From Beaufortia kweichowensis (Eukaryota > Chordata > Actinopteri > Cypriniformes > Gastromyzontidae), in contig CM032794.1 in assembly GCA_019155185.1 (NCBI GenBank), positions 17,478,946-17,542,945 on the forward strand: a DNA stretch of 64,000 nt, given 5' to 3'. The notes under the pieces are model-generated. The model was not told the origin of the DNA. It saw nothing but the letters and a program-made list of their open reading frames with translations, and did not search any database. How positions within the stretch are numbered: position 1 is the stretch's first letter; each line of letters opens with the position of its first letter. Position numbers and translations under genes: made by a program. Shown here piece after piece: positions 23,856-36,692 of this stretch.

Positions 23856-26800
23856 CTAGTCTTCGGACAGCACGTGCCACTTGGCGATCTGTCGCCGCGG
23901 GTGATCGCATATTTCACGCCAGTGCTCTCCGGCAGTGCCAGGGGAGGAGGTGCCAAGGAGAAGCCGGCCAATGATGGGTGTCCGGGAAGTCCTGTCGGAG
24001 TCCAGAAGTAGGAGCTCTACGCTGGTGTCTCGCAGACCATCTTCTGAGGGCAGGTCGAAAACAAAGAGCTCATTGAAGACGGGGTTAGGGGCGCATTTCT
24101 TCACATGCGTCTTCTTCTTACACACTCGCTTTTTTCCCTGGTACAAGTTCACCTTCACGTAAGGGTCTGAGAATGAAGGGAGAGAAATAAATAAAGGGAG
24201 TGAGACAGAAATCAATAGTTCGGGTCGATACAGAGGAAACGATACATTGTGCACTGGGAGATCACGTCATCTGAGAGAACTGCTCTGTAAACTGTTTTAG
24301 TTAAGGTTGACACAGCCTCAGCTTAAAAACTATGATGCATTCAAATAGACGTGATTTACAATAATAAGCATGCTCAACATTATCTGAATGGTCTTCTGTC
24401 TATTAACTTTCTTCGAAACAAGGCCATGGCAATAAATTTACACTCCAAACAATAAAAGTACTTTTCCAGGGTTTTCATTAATGACCGCTGTTATCCTACC
24501 CACAGTGCTCTATGACCTCACCTGAGGGTCCATTGGAGTCGGTCTTGGGCAGGTGACGGGCTTTCAGTACCACTACTGTCAGAGTGCTGGTGGTGGACTG
24601 GTAACACAAGGACAGAAGTAGCTCTCCACGACCTGCACTTCTCTACAGATGTAAAGCAAAAAGAATAAAGAAATGATCATTCTGATTAAGCCAGCATCAC
24701 AAACGTCAATTCACAAAATTCAATATTTATCTGCATTAATGTCAGTGAGCACATATACTGATTCTTTTATGATGGTAACATACTGTATGGGAAACGAGGC
24801 CGTTTAGAGAGGACAACTTCAAAACGTTAACGTTACGAGAAACTGACTGTGAATCATTCCCTTGGCACAACACCAATGTATGACTCCAATTATGTGTGAA
24901 CATGGCAGCATGTTGCCTTGGCAACCAATCAGCAGGGTTCTGCTGCTGCCACGGCAATGACTCTGAATGTTTCTCTGTCAAAGAGGCATAATTATCTGTG
25001 TTTAACTGCGGGCAGCCACAGTCACCAATGAATAGATAATAACCATTCTTTCAGCTCAAAAGGAGCGAATTCTTTTGTGCATAACAGTGAAATTGTGTTG
25101 TCAAAACAAAATTTTAATCTAAGACGATATATCATGGATGCATTTCGTTTTTCAGTCTTTAGGAAAGTTCATTTTTTGCAAATAGTGGATACAATTGGTA
25201 TCTCTAAATGTCTATATAGACTGTAGTCTCTTTTTAAACAGGTTAGTCATGTGTGGTCCATTAGTGCGTAATTAAAAATTTAGAACTTGTCCCATCAATG
25301 CCTTACAATGGGTGGCAGACGTTTTTAATCGACCCAAGTGAACAAATACACACCCACACATCATTGATTGTGCTCTTTCTAGGATTGGGTGTGTAATTGA
25401 CTGCACATTAACGGACCAACTTCTGATTGTATAAAATATTGAATGAGCTAGGACTGGAATCTAAACGATAATGAGTAATATGATAGTGAAAGCCAATGCA
25501 ATCTTTAATACTGTTACTAAATCACCACACAACAAACCAGTAAAGTCAATATGTATTTGTATAGTGAAAGGTCCCATTAAGATACATGTATTGTAGTATG
25601 TTTATCAATGTATGTTTAATTTGAACACAAAGAACAAGAAACTAGAATTAAAGTGACATTTCTTACCCTGACATTTCTTTTAATAATATCCCGGCTCATG
25701 AGGACCCGCCCCTCAGAGAGGTCGATGTCAGCCAGAGGAACGAGAGTCTCACCGATCACTTCATCACGTGAAAAACGATCAAAACTCAGAACCATGAAGT
25801 GCAAAGCCAGCTGGGAAACATGTGCGTATGGGATTCCGTAGAAGCTGAAGGTCTCATCGAAGGCTGGATCTAGAGTCTTCCTCAGAACACGTGTCTTCAC
25901 CTTATGCTTCTTCTCAGGCAGCAAGGTCAACTTAATGTAAGGGTCAGAGGTCAACGACTGTTCATCAGTGGGAGACAATCCATGGGCCTCCTTGATGTGA
26001 ACCATGAATGCCTTCTTTTCAAAGTTGTACTCAACAGAGAAGAAGAGTGTCCCCAGGCCACCCTCCTTATCCTGAGATTTCTCCACGGCCGGTGTTGGTG
26101 TCTGACTGGAAAGATTGCTTTCTGGAGTACCAGCCTCTTGATTACCACTCTGACCAAAACCTCCTTGAAGAGGTGGAATGTCCAGGTCTGGAGAACTACG
26201 TAACTTCAGTTGGAGAGATGGTGACTTGAAGGTGAAATTTCCATTAAGATCTCGTTTCTCCAGGTCGAGATGGAGATCTGGCCGCCCACTGGGACTGGGT
26301 GTCTGTTTTCCGTTGGTATGGTCTGGTGTCTTTTCTCCTCCAAACTTCTTCTTTCCATTTAGGCTCTCAGGATAGATGTCGACCCCCTTCAGCATGTGGA
26401 CAAACTTATAGGGTGGGGTCTTGGTACTGGTCTTGTTGGCTTTGCGCTGACAGCAAATCCATGCAAAGATAGAGACGCTGAAGACTAAGCCAAACACACT
26501 TACTACAGCCACACTCACAGGAATCTCCGCTATATAGAAAAGAGGAAATTCAGAAAAAAATACCAATAAAATAAATACTTTTGTCATGTGATGGGTAACA
26601 GCTATTTAGTTTAGTAACCATTAAAATATTAACACGTTATCACTAGGTTGAGAATACAGAGGTAGAAATGACTAAAATCAGAGTAAACACAAAAACTGAT
26701 ATAGAGAATGACCTAAGGAGTTAACTAATATATCAACCAGAAAAATAATGTCACCAAACACCAAAACAGGTCAATAGAATTAATACCCCAAATTAATATT

Positions 26801-27281
26801 ATGCTATTTATAAATCTCTGTTGTCAAACAAGCTATACATGTCAATTTTAAACTGACTGTGACAACCCAATGAACTATTTTGTGTGCACTAGTGTCTGGA
26901 AATTTCCGTTTTCATTGTGGATGCAGCACCTCAGTGAATTTGCTAAGGCGCCACGTCAGCCCTTCTGTCTTTCTTTGATCTCCTACGGACAAATCACGTA
27001 TTTTCATGTCACCAGCAAGTTAAGCATTAAAAGCTATTGCGAGCTAACACCTGGCTTCGGACATTCTCATACAATAGTGATGTCATGGGCTGCTAACAGA
27101 CCACGCGCCTGTTTATGACTTTGCCAACGCATCAGGCAAAAGCTTCGTTTCGGTTATTGAGTCACATTTAAAAATATTATTACATTTCACGAACCTTATA
27201 TTAACACAATTTGCTCACAGAATTGATAAAAAAACCAATTTACTTACCGAAATGAGCTTCTTCTGACGCCACTGGTGCCAT
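23856..27281 (-). CDS. syt4: Synaptotagmin-4, complete, 4 coding exons
   Basis: Vesicle membrane protein of neurons and endocrine cells that modulates regulated secretion. Coding exons (minus strand): 27281-27248, 26529-25667, 24642-24522, 24166-23856, giving 442 residues with matching phases. It starts MAPVASEEAHF, then a transmembrane segment (about residues 15-38) ending in WICCQRK, a palmitoylation-type site. TPPYKFVHMLKGVDIYPESL and LHLDLEKRDLNGNF mark SYT4 rather than SYT11. C2A runs from about residue 160 (LGTLFFSVEYNFEKKAF) and C2B from about 302 (GRGELLLSLCYQ), ending ICDHPRRQIAKWHVL. In C2A one calcium-binding aspartate is serine (VLSFDRFS), as known for SYT4 and SYT11. In C2B, KTD, SDPY and LLDSD keep aspartates. 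The linker holds a Ser/Pro-rich stretch at about residues 90-150. Confidence 0.95.
24912..24925. promoter_or_regulatory. Perfect RFX X-box-like palindrome in a syt4 intron
   Basis: GTTGCC-TT-GGCAAC matches the palindromic RFX consensus (GTNRCC, 0-3 spacer, RGYAAC) in both halves and is followed at once by CAATCAGC, a CCAAT-box-like motif. It lies in the 1 kb intron between coding exons 2 and 3. Confidence 0.5.
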
Positions 27282-30121
27282 TGTATCTGCGCGCTCTGTC
27301 CAAGGTACTGAAAAGATGCCGCCCCTGCTTCTCACGACTCTCTACTAACAATTCGCTTTAGGCTAAATAATTTTACGATTGTATCAAATGAAAATTTACG
27401 TCTGTTTATTGTTGTTCCTAAAATCCCAATACGCACAAATAAGCCCTTTCCCAGAGGTTTCCTCGCACCCGCCCAGTACTGATACTCGCTGCGCTATGAA
27501 TATGACTGAAAAGCGACGCCACCCCGATCCCTCCTCCTTCTCTCTAGTGAGTTCATCGCTTCTGACGCAGTTCTGACGAACAACTGGGCCTGAAATCACT
27601 GCCCTGCGCACTGATACCAGCACAACAGACCAGTTCATCATTGTGATTGTTCAAGGTTTACGGTTTGTGTGTCTGAGGAGGTGCAGGTGAAATAGTGTTT
27701 GTTATAGGTCTATTAACATGAACGGCTATAAGCTGATGACACCTAATTTAATATCAGAAGTGAAGACCAATTTACAAAGCATAGACCTCTGAATTGACTG
27801 TAATGAGCAGTTTTGATAATGGAACTAATGGCTTTAATGTCTTCTGGGAATAGTGTTTGATCTTAACATGGCAAACAGAGTCTGGCCAATGCCTTTAAAT
27901 GTAAACCAAATGTTGTTTTTTATGGTACTAGGACAAAACTGGCATGGTTTGACTGCTTTTGTGTCTGTAATTATTCTCCATATCCTTAATTTTATGTCTT
28001 GTAGCATTTGTAACAGCCCTGTCTTTTACCTGCCCTATTAAAATTCACAGTTATCAATGAAAATCTGCTTCATGATGTCATGGAGCTACAGTATGGTGGG
28101 AAGCTGAATTTAATCAACAGTATTCTTATTACTAGAAAGTATGAAACTATGGATACATAATAAATAAATAAATAAACAGCTCAAACATTCTGCTGTACAG
28201 TATCTTATTTAACCTCATTTTGACTGAGAAATTCCATCTCCATTTGTAACTCATAGGGTAAATGTACCCTTTAAGCCCACTTTCACGCCAAATTAATAAA
28301 GAGAAAAGAAATCAAATTTTAAATCAAATTTCTACTCATTATTTTAATTCCCTGACATTTTTATTACCAATCACATTTGACAATGTTCAGTTATCCCCAT
28401 GTACATACTGTTTCAGGGGATCTCACACAGACACCCAAAAACTTTTTGGGTGTTTTGGGACCCTTCAAAAATCAACACATTTCTGCAAATATCAGCCATT
28501 TCTATGGTACATGCATTAATATTATGTTAAATAAGAGATACATGTATTTTTGTATATAAACAAATATTCATTTATAATTTTATATCCATGTTCCTTTAAA
28601 CAGAAAAATGAGTTTTTTAAATCTAATCAAGGTCAAACTACTAGTCTTACTGAAAGACAGACTGACAAAAAGTCAAGCATCACTAAATGTTTTGTGAATA
28701 ATTATACATTAATTTACAAATAAGGGAAACATGGTCCTTTTTAAAGGAAAACAGTGTCTTTTTTACCATTACTTTACTGTGGTACCATTTAAGCCCACCT
28801 GTAGAACCATTTAAGCCATATAAGTGTATCAAAGAGAAATCTTTCTAATCACAGACTTTGAACGTTTGCTAAAAGCTTTAATAATAACTGTTCTGTGTCT
28901 GCTTTTCTACCTTACTAACCTTTTATTTACCTTATTTACTACCTTAATTTACAACTATATTTAGATCTACAAAATACACACTGTGTAGCACCATTATATA
29001 CCAGATGTCTGCTAATGTCTATCATTTGTTTTCAGTGAGAAAATGGGAAAAGTATATAGTGACAGTTATGGTGATTCTCCATTTTGAGTTTAATCAGCAG
29101 TTACTTACACATACTAAAGATCCAATTACCTCCAACCATGCCAATGGCCATACTAGATGGTTTTTTGTGTTGAATGTTATTGAAAAATTTAATTTTATGT
29201 TCCTGTCATCGAATATATAATGTTTTACTTCTTTACAACCAATATATAGATATATTTTTTAATTCTTGTGAATCAATCATGAGATTGGCTTATTTGGAAC
29301 ACATGTATGCTTAAATAGTACCATGGTATCAATGCAGCTCATGCCAGACTTTTTACTTTATTGATCAAATATCTTTATATCATATTATATCTTTATATCA
29401 TTTATATTTTAAAATTTACATCAACATCAACTTATTACATTTTTAAATGACCATGTCAATATCTATGAACTTAGATTTTGGTGGCTAAATGTTACCCTCA
29501 TTCCTGTTAGTTACTTCATTTATCAGACTCTCCTCAACCAAAAAGACTTGCAGCACAATGTTTTTTTTTAGAAACAGTCCCTCAGGAATTATTAGTTATT
29601 AGTCTATGAGCATTACTAAAGGTTAGCCTATTAGAGTCAACCAGTTTCTGGTTACCAAGTGAATCGTACCCCTTGAGCAGAGCATTGTGCTAAATCACAA
29701 GATAGAAGTGTCTGCCAAAATGTATAAATTATTGTAAATCATGTATAAATCAAATATAAAATAAATGGTACTGTGGTTAACATTTCATACCACTTCGGAC
29801 TGATGAACGTGAAAGTCAGTCAGCGCCTCCTGCCATTTATCGTGTAATCTGGTCAACACTGACATCTGCCGGTTAATTATTTAGGTTGCAAGGCGTACAA
29901 AACAAAAGGCGATGGTACTTCAAAGCGTACAAAGAACGATGGTTCTGAATTTAAACATAAATAGTATTTTCAAATCGTCTTGGTGAGAAAGTAACCATTT
30001 AAAATACATCACTTACTCGCCGTTTGAATGACACCTCTTATACTTTTATTATGCAGACAGCGCTCGTGCGTAAGAGCAGCAGGCGTGTGCGTCAAGAGGA
30101 AGAGCCGTAAGTCTCTCCAAA
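27282..30121. other. Divergent interval between syt4 and vbp1
   Basis: The two genes are head to head over 2.8 kb, so both promoters must lie here. The syt4 side (27282-27640) has scattered CpG and mixed composition, as does the vbp1 side (about 29790-30121). The middle is AT-rich. At 28258-28830 a TTTAAGCCCAC or ATTTAAGCC motif recurs at least three times (28270, 28788, 28809), which may be remains of an old element. No exon is supported. Confidence 0.6.
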
Positions 30122-32871
30122 ATGGCGACGACCATAGAGAGTGGCAATGCAGGAGCCGCAAATAAGAAGAAACATCTCGGAATCCCCGAAGCAATATTTG
30201 TGGTCAGTGGGAATATGGCACATGATTGATTTTTAAGTCCGTACTGTTGATAGTTTTTAACGAAGGCTGAACGATAATCTATTCTGTCACAGTCTTAAGA
30301 AGAAAGCGCCCTGCTCGTCTCCTTATAAGGGTGCAGGCATTGCTTGTTCGTGTCTTGAGGGTGCAGCGAGCTTTGAGTGCCAGAGATAATAATGATTTAA
30401 TTCATAAACAGTGTCTAAATACTATTGATGTCACTGGGCGGGTTGGTGGGTGTGATGCAGTTGATGAAATGTAAAACTTTGTAATTGTGATTCTATAGGA
30501 GGATGTTGATGCCTTCATGAAACAGCCCGGCAATGACACAGCAGACGCCGTGCTGAGAAAGCTTGATGAACAATATCAGAAATATAAATATATGGAGGTC
30601 AATCTGGCACAGAAAAAACTCAGGTTTGATTAAGATTTTACTTGTTTTGCAATGTACAGTAATGGGCAACAGTTTTTCCTGATAAATGGTAAATGACTCT
30701 CCTCTAATATAAAGAGTATATGGAAATAAATGTGGTAAATGATAAATATTGAATATTATTTTTTATTTTTAAAGATTTTATTTGTGTTTCAGATTGAAAA
30801 GCCAGATTCCACAAATCAAACAGACATTAGAAATTCTACGGCATATGCAGAAAAAGAAGGTAGGATTGATTTTTAACTCTAATATCTTATGGTGTACATA
30901 CATTTGAAGAAAAGAAGCAAATCTAAAATCAGCTCTCTAAAGCCTTGCTGCATGTAAATAAATGTCTTGTTCTCTGTCATCTTCATTCTCTTCACATTCT
31001 TTTATTTTCATGTTTATTTTTTTCTGTTCTTCCTTATGCTTTTTTGTCTAATCATAGGACACTACAGATCCCATGGAGACACATTTTCTGTTGGCTGATA
31101 ATGTCTATTGTAAGGCCTCTGTCCCACCCACAGATAAAGTGTGTTTGTGGCTTGGGGTAAGTGTTGCTATTATACTGTATTTAAAGTTGGAAAAATATTT
31201 GCGAATAGTAATTCAATATTATTCAATATTATAAAAATTATAATAGTCTTAAAATCTTTTATCAAAATGTAATATCTTGCTCCACCTTGGAAACAAACTG
31301 TTTTGTCTGATATCTCAATTTCTCTAAAATTAATTATGTAGAAGTCTATTCTAAAGATCTTAATACTTCCTTGATGCATAAAGTCTTACCCTCCTTTTTT
31401 GTTGGTAGTTTCCTATTTTACTCAGAGATGCATCATTTTAGAAAAGTAATGTAAGTTATAAGTATTATTATATGTTTAATAGTTCTGCGATACTGTTTTG
31501 AGCCTGAATATTCTTAGCATTAGGGATTTTGCCTATATATTGTTTAGCTTTTTGGACATTAGGATGTGAAGCTGTTGGGATGTAAAGTAGGGCTTCACAA
31601 TATATTTATATATCTATACCATGACTGTTCCATATTAAGGGTCATGTCAGAAAAATACACTAATAAAGCACCATAGAAAGAGACCATGTAACTTGTTATG
31701 TTCTAAGTTTTCTGCCATGTGAGGAACTGACGCAAGTAAATGATGTCATTATTGATTCACTCGTGACTCAAATCAGATGGGGCACATATGGCATGGGTTT
31801 AACATTTTGATGTTTTGTCACAAGACACGACAGTGGCAGTTGGTGTTATGATGTCAAACACGTCATGGATGCACTGTTGTTATTTTAGTCTAAATGACTT
31901 CCCAAACTGTTGTGAAAAATGTTCATTAATTAAAAAAATTGACGTTATTGTTTAAAAATGTCTCTAATTGCTATTCTGGAAATTCATTCTTCTTTTACAC
32001 CAGGCTAATGTCATGTTAGAGTATGACATCGATGAGGCGCAGGCACTGTTAGAGAAAAACTTGGCGACAGCTTCTCGAAATCTGGACTCTCTAGAAGAGG
32101 ACTTGGATTTCCTCCGAGACCAGTTCACAACCACTGAAGTCAGTATCCTTAAACTTAGCAAAATATGGAAACAGGACTCCATGTCCATAATAATATGCAT
32201 ATTGCATGTGTGGTGTGTAAATGCTATAACTATTAAGTTTGACCTCATCTGTTTATTGATATTTTGAGAAGGAATTTGTTTTGTTTTGTTATTACAGATT
32301 TTAAATCTACAAAATACTTTAGTGTTTAATGCATTATTTAAATCACTATTTAAGACTTATTTCTTTTTAGATGTAGCATATGATATGTAATATGTCTGAG
32401 CTCTGTTCATCTTGTCATAGACCACTTAATGCTTCTCATACCTGTAATTTCATATCAGTTGGTATTTATCAGTGCAGCTATTTGCACATGTAAATTGTAC
32501 ATTGTCATATACAAAATTCATCGCACACCTTTTCAAATCCAATCTGTTCAGTGAACCTCATAAAACGTGTGAAAAATTTGTTTTTTTATAAGAAAATGTT
32601 AAAATACATTTATAACATTTTATACTATTAACATTTTTATCTTTCTTACTTTTTTAATTACAGTTATTTGCATTTTACATGAATGGTTTGAAGAAATGTA
32701 CTCATAAATTCTTCTGTCTGTTCTGATATTCTTCCAAAAAAAAAAAAAGAGATAATAACTTCTTTTAGATCCACCTTAACGGCTTCTCTCACAGACATGG
32801 CACGTGTTTACAATTGGGACGTCAAGAGAAGGAGCAAAGACAATCTCCTCAAATCTGCTGAGCGGTCTTAG
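30122..32871 (+). CDS. vbp1: Prefoldin subunit 3 (von Hippel-Lindau binding protein 1), complete
   Basis: An alpha-type subunit of prefoldin, the cytosolic hexameric co-chaperone that delivers unfolded actin and tubulin to the CCT chaperonin. Six exons: 30122-30202, 30499-30623, 30793-30859, 31058-31156, 32004-32142, 32795-32871. All have GT-AG borders and consistent phases, giving 195 residues against 197 in human as I recall it. The start ATG sits in AAAATGG. The protein has an N-terminal helix (DAFMKQ, then LDEQYQKYKYMEVNLAQ), a second heptad-like stretch (IKQTLEILRHMQKKK), the beta-hairpin core (ADNVYCKASVPP and KVCLWLGANVMLEYD) and the C-terminal coiled coil (EAQALLEKNLATASRNL, then FLRDQFTTTEVNMARVYNWD). 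It converges on rab39b. A candidate ATTAAA signal lies at 33325-33330. Confidence 0.97.
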
Positions 32872-35002
32872 AAGAGGAGAATTCTTTTGGTCCCACCCCA
32901 CCTAAAATCCTTCCCTATCAGAAAAGTCACCCTTGTGTATCTGTTTGCACCAACGCCAACTGTTATCTATTGATTTATTACTTTTTAAAATATTTTTTCA
33001 AGTAAAGGTGAAAAACATCAAACAAAAGTAATAATGGCAGTTTTCTTTAAGGTTATTTACTTGTTTCAGATGGAGTTTCTCCACAGGGTCTACACATCTG
33101 TCTTCCTCTGTTCCCTTTTGTTGTCAGTACTTTCAAGTTAAACGGTCTTTCTGTGGACTTACACTTAACATATCCTGATAAGGAGGCCATTCAAAATGCA
33201 GCATGAAATTTAAGGGGGAATTATTTTGTTTATCAACATCCTTAACTTCCTTTTTCATCACTCTTCCTCATCTGATGCCTGTTGTTTCGCCTTGTCTTTC
33301 ATCTGTACTTGTCATAATGTATCCATTAAACACTGAACAAGGAACTAATAATGAAGTGATTTGGGAAAGGCACAAAATCAGTGACATGGTCTGTGTTTTT
33401 AATCTGAATAGCTTTTTTATAATGACTACTGATTGAGGTTCTTCTAGTGATTGAGATGAATGAGCGTTGATGGGTGTAACTCATTAAATATGTGCCTGCA
33501 ATTCTGTCCCTTTCTTCAATGGGTAAGTGCTAATTCTATGTCTTAGGCTTCTGGTGCCATACATTGTCTTGGAACAACACAAATGCAGAGCTGTTACGTA
33601 GGTGGAAATTAGGGCAATTATAAAATACGACTGAAACATTTTTTAACATGTTACTTTAATCTATAGTATATTTCCTTGATAAAGAGGTATAGGGTGTAAT
33701 GTTTGTAATCTGTTCCACTCGTTTTAAATCCAATCCTCACCAGCATCAGTATGCATACACAGAGACAGTGAATGAAAAACTCATTTCAAAATCATCTGGT
33801 CATTCCCCGAGACCTTGTTTGACTCACATATATAAATGATAATTGTGTAACTGCTTGGCCAATGATGTTACATTATAGATCATATTGACACATGGTCCGA
33901 TCAGATTTGGAGGCAGTCTGTATGAAAGTAGAGGTAAAAAGTGATTTACTTTACAAACAAATATTATGTGTGAGTGATTAAAGTCATTCCTTCAGTAAAT
34001 GGAAACGCAAGCTCTGGAAACGAATATGACTCTGTGTACACTATAACGGAACATCACTGGGCAGTTAGAAAACATTAGGTAAGCTTGCTTTATCACAGTA
34101 GTACAATCACAAGCTGTAACATCAGAAACACTCTTTGGGATATAAGGTGAAAAAGATGTATCAGTACAATAGGTTAAGGTTTCTTTATAATTCCAGTTTA
34201 AATCAGAGGCCTCTTGTGGTAATGTGTGATATGAGATATAGTTGTAATGCACCCAGATTGAATAAATCCTCTGTGGCTGATACATGACACATACATAGAC
34301 TTCCATTAGTCCCTTATGAACAGAAATAAGAACACACATTGCACTAGATCTTAAAAATATTGTATATGTTGATATTATTCAGTATCATACCACTTGTGTG
34401 ACAGTTATTAACAACCACTTCGATAACTGGAAATTTGGTTCAAGGAAATAATTGTAATAACAGGTCATATTTTTTGTCCAGTTCTACAATGCTTCATACA
34501 GTATATTGCAATATGTTCTCCTTTGCCTCCGTCTTTGCATCTTAAAGTCAATAATCGGACACACCACACCCCTAGCAATCCAAATGTTCAGGTCTGAGAT
34601 CTTCCAAGTCAACTGAAATAGATATCCCAGCACTGATTAGTGAGATCAGCAAACACAACTTATTTTAGTATCTTCATTCTCTACAAGACACCTGGAACAG
34701 ATTCAATCCCAGATAGCTTTTTAGCATCTTCATTTAAGAACTGGCTCATCAGAACAAATGACAGATGTGCAGATTCACATAAAGTGCAGGTATAGTTCTG
34801 ATTAGCCAGTTTTTTGTGAGGGTCTGAAAAGGTTTCGCTTGGCCATATGCAAGGTTGTGTTTTTAGGAAACACGCAAAGTAGTATAGAAAAGACAGAGCA
34901 ATGGTGGGGCTTTAGGCATTCAGCAGGCAGGAAAGGGGTAATGATTTAATCATCGGATTTGAAGACTGATCCTGTGATTGGACCATGGCGGTGATTGCTG
35001 AT
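32872..35002. other. Convergent 3' interval between vbp1 and rab39b
   Basis: Two kilobases with no coding exon. Both genes end into it, so it most likely holds two facing 3' UTRs. The vbp1 side has ATTAAA hexamers at 33325 and 33978 on the plus strand. No repeat family was recognised here. Confidence 0.6.
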
Positions 35003-36692
35003 TTAACAAAAGCAACGGCGATCCCCTTTTGTCACTTCTTCTGAGGAATGCACCACATTCGGTACAAACCCACTCTTAACACCCTCCCAGCCTTCCTGGA
35101 TGGTAATCTCCCCATTCTTTACCAACTCAAATATATCCCTTGTTAGCTCTGTGAACGCTCTCTCGACGTTGATGGCATCACGCGCTGAAGTCTCCACATA
35201 GCGCATACCATACGCAGCCGCTAGCTTCTCAGCCTCTTGTCGGCTCACTTGCCGCTGTGCTTCCAAATCGCACTTGTGGCCGACCAGCAGAAAGACGATG
35301 CTGTGGGGTTGTACGTGGCTACGTGCCTCCTCTAGCCACTCGTGAACATTCTGAAAGGATCGGCGGTTTGTTATGTCAAAGAGCAGCAGACCTCCTACAG
35401 AATTACGGTAGTAAGCCCTGGTAATTGACCTGAAGAAGACATAACCAGAAACATGCATGATAGAAAAAATATTGATTTGTTGTGTGTGTAGTGTAGACTA
35501 GGTTAGATGGAAGCGAGTGGAAAATGATACAAAAATATGTGTGCAAAAAAGTGTTCAGGAGCATGGAGATTGTGTAACAGCTCAGACAGAAACAAGGAAG
35601 AAGAAACTTTTTACTTAAAATGTCAAAATGAAACTTGTGTGGTGCACAGTGTAGAATGCTGGGGGGCGTCTGGAGAACAAAAAAAATAAAGTTATGACTG
35701 AAAAGTTCTAAATATTTTGTTTGCAAAGAGCATATGAGCTGCATTCATTCAATAGGTAATTTAACCAAATATTCTGTCATTTAATCAGCCTCATACGGTT
35801 TTAAACCTATAAATGGTTTTTGTGTTTATTTTGATTCGTGTCCATACAATAGAAGTCAATAGGGGTCAATGTTGTTTGGTTACTATTATCCTTCAAAATA
35901 TCTTTTGTGTTTTGCAAAAGAAAGAAAGTCATACAGGATTGGAATGACATGATTATGTAAGTGATGAAAATAATGAAAGAATTAAAATTTTTGTGTAAAC
36001 TGTCCCTTTAATAAATACATGCATTGGGTCATGGGTGACTATGTGCTACTAAAGATTAACTATTAAGTAAAACTATTAAGTAAATCAGTTTCAAAAAGAG
36101 CTATATATGGTACTGGAAAGATACAACAACATGGTAACCATGGAAACACCAATCAAGCTTAATGGAAATGATTTCAGCTCCTGATCAGCTGAGCCTGTTT
36201 CTTATGATGTGTTAGCAACTATGTGTCACAGTAGCTTTTAAAGGGAAAATAATGGTCCCATCAGCTAAATATATTAAAGAAATAAAAAGCAGATATTATT
36301 AACATGGATATCAAATACATGTTTATGAATTCTGCTTGAATCCTCTGTGTATAAAATTCAGTCATTCTCCCCATAAACAATGACATGAAATAATTATTTA
36401 CTGAGATTTACAACTGTCCACATAAGGTTTCATGACACAAAATTCAGTTCAATGATAACTATGTAGTCTTTTAGTACCTGAAGCGCTCTTGTCCCGCTGT
36501 ATCCCAAATCTGCAGTTTAATACGTTTCCCAGGTTCAATCTCAACCAAGCGAGAGAAAAAATCCACCCCGACAGTCGGATCTGACACCTGTGCAAAGCGG
36601 CCCTCTGTGAATCGTCTAATTAAACACGATTTTCCAACAGTGGAGTCCCCAATGACAATCAGTCGAAATTGGTAAAGCCAAATTGCCTCCAT
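35003..36692 (-). CDS. rab39b: Small GTPase Rab39B, complete, 2 coding exons
   Basis: Rab GTPase of Golgi and endosome traffic, mainly neuronal in mammals. Exons (minus strand): 36692-36478 and 35429-35003, split at QERFR|SITRA within switch II, giving 213 residues as in the human protein. It shows MEAIWLYQFRLIVIGDSTVGKS with the P-loop GDSTVGKS, the switch I threonine in PTVGVDFF, WDTAGQE, the NKxD-box variant GHKCD (His for Asn, as in human Rab39), ETSAR, and a C-terminal CFC double cysteine for geranylgeranylation. It is close to identical to human RAB39B over the first exon. Fish carry more than one rab39b-like copy, so the a/b assignment is left open. It converges on vbp1, as at human Xq28, and diverges from the Rab38-like gene. 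Confidence 0.96.
35745..36012 (-). repeat. Dispersed cyprinid repeat in the rab39b intron
   Basis: Shows TAATTTAACCAAATATTCTGTCATTTAATCAGCCTCAT, then GTCCATACAATAGAAGTCAATAGGGGTCAATGTTGTTTGGTTAC and TATCTTTTGTGTTTTGCAAAAGAAAGAAAGTCATACAGG, ending TGTAAACTGTCCCTTTAA. It is the most complete copy of the GGAATAGTT family in the window. Confidence 0.7.

Noticed and set aside
25904..26375. Plus-strand frames opposite syt4 exon 2
   Set aside because: They are shadows of the long syt4 exon, whose protein match is unambiguous.
27613..27634. Possible RE1/NRSF silencer site upstream of syt4 (CAGCACAACAGACC)
   Set aside because: Mammalian SYT4 is reported to be REST-regulated, but the match to the 21-base consensus is too poor here to call a site.
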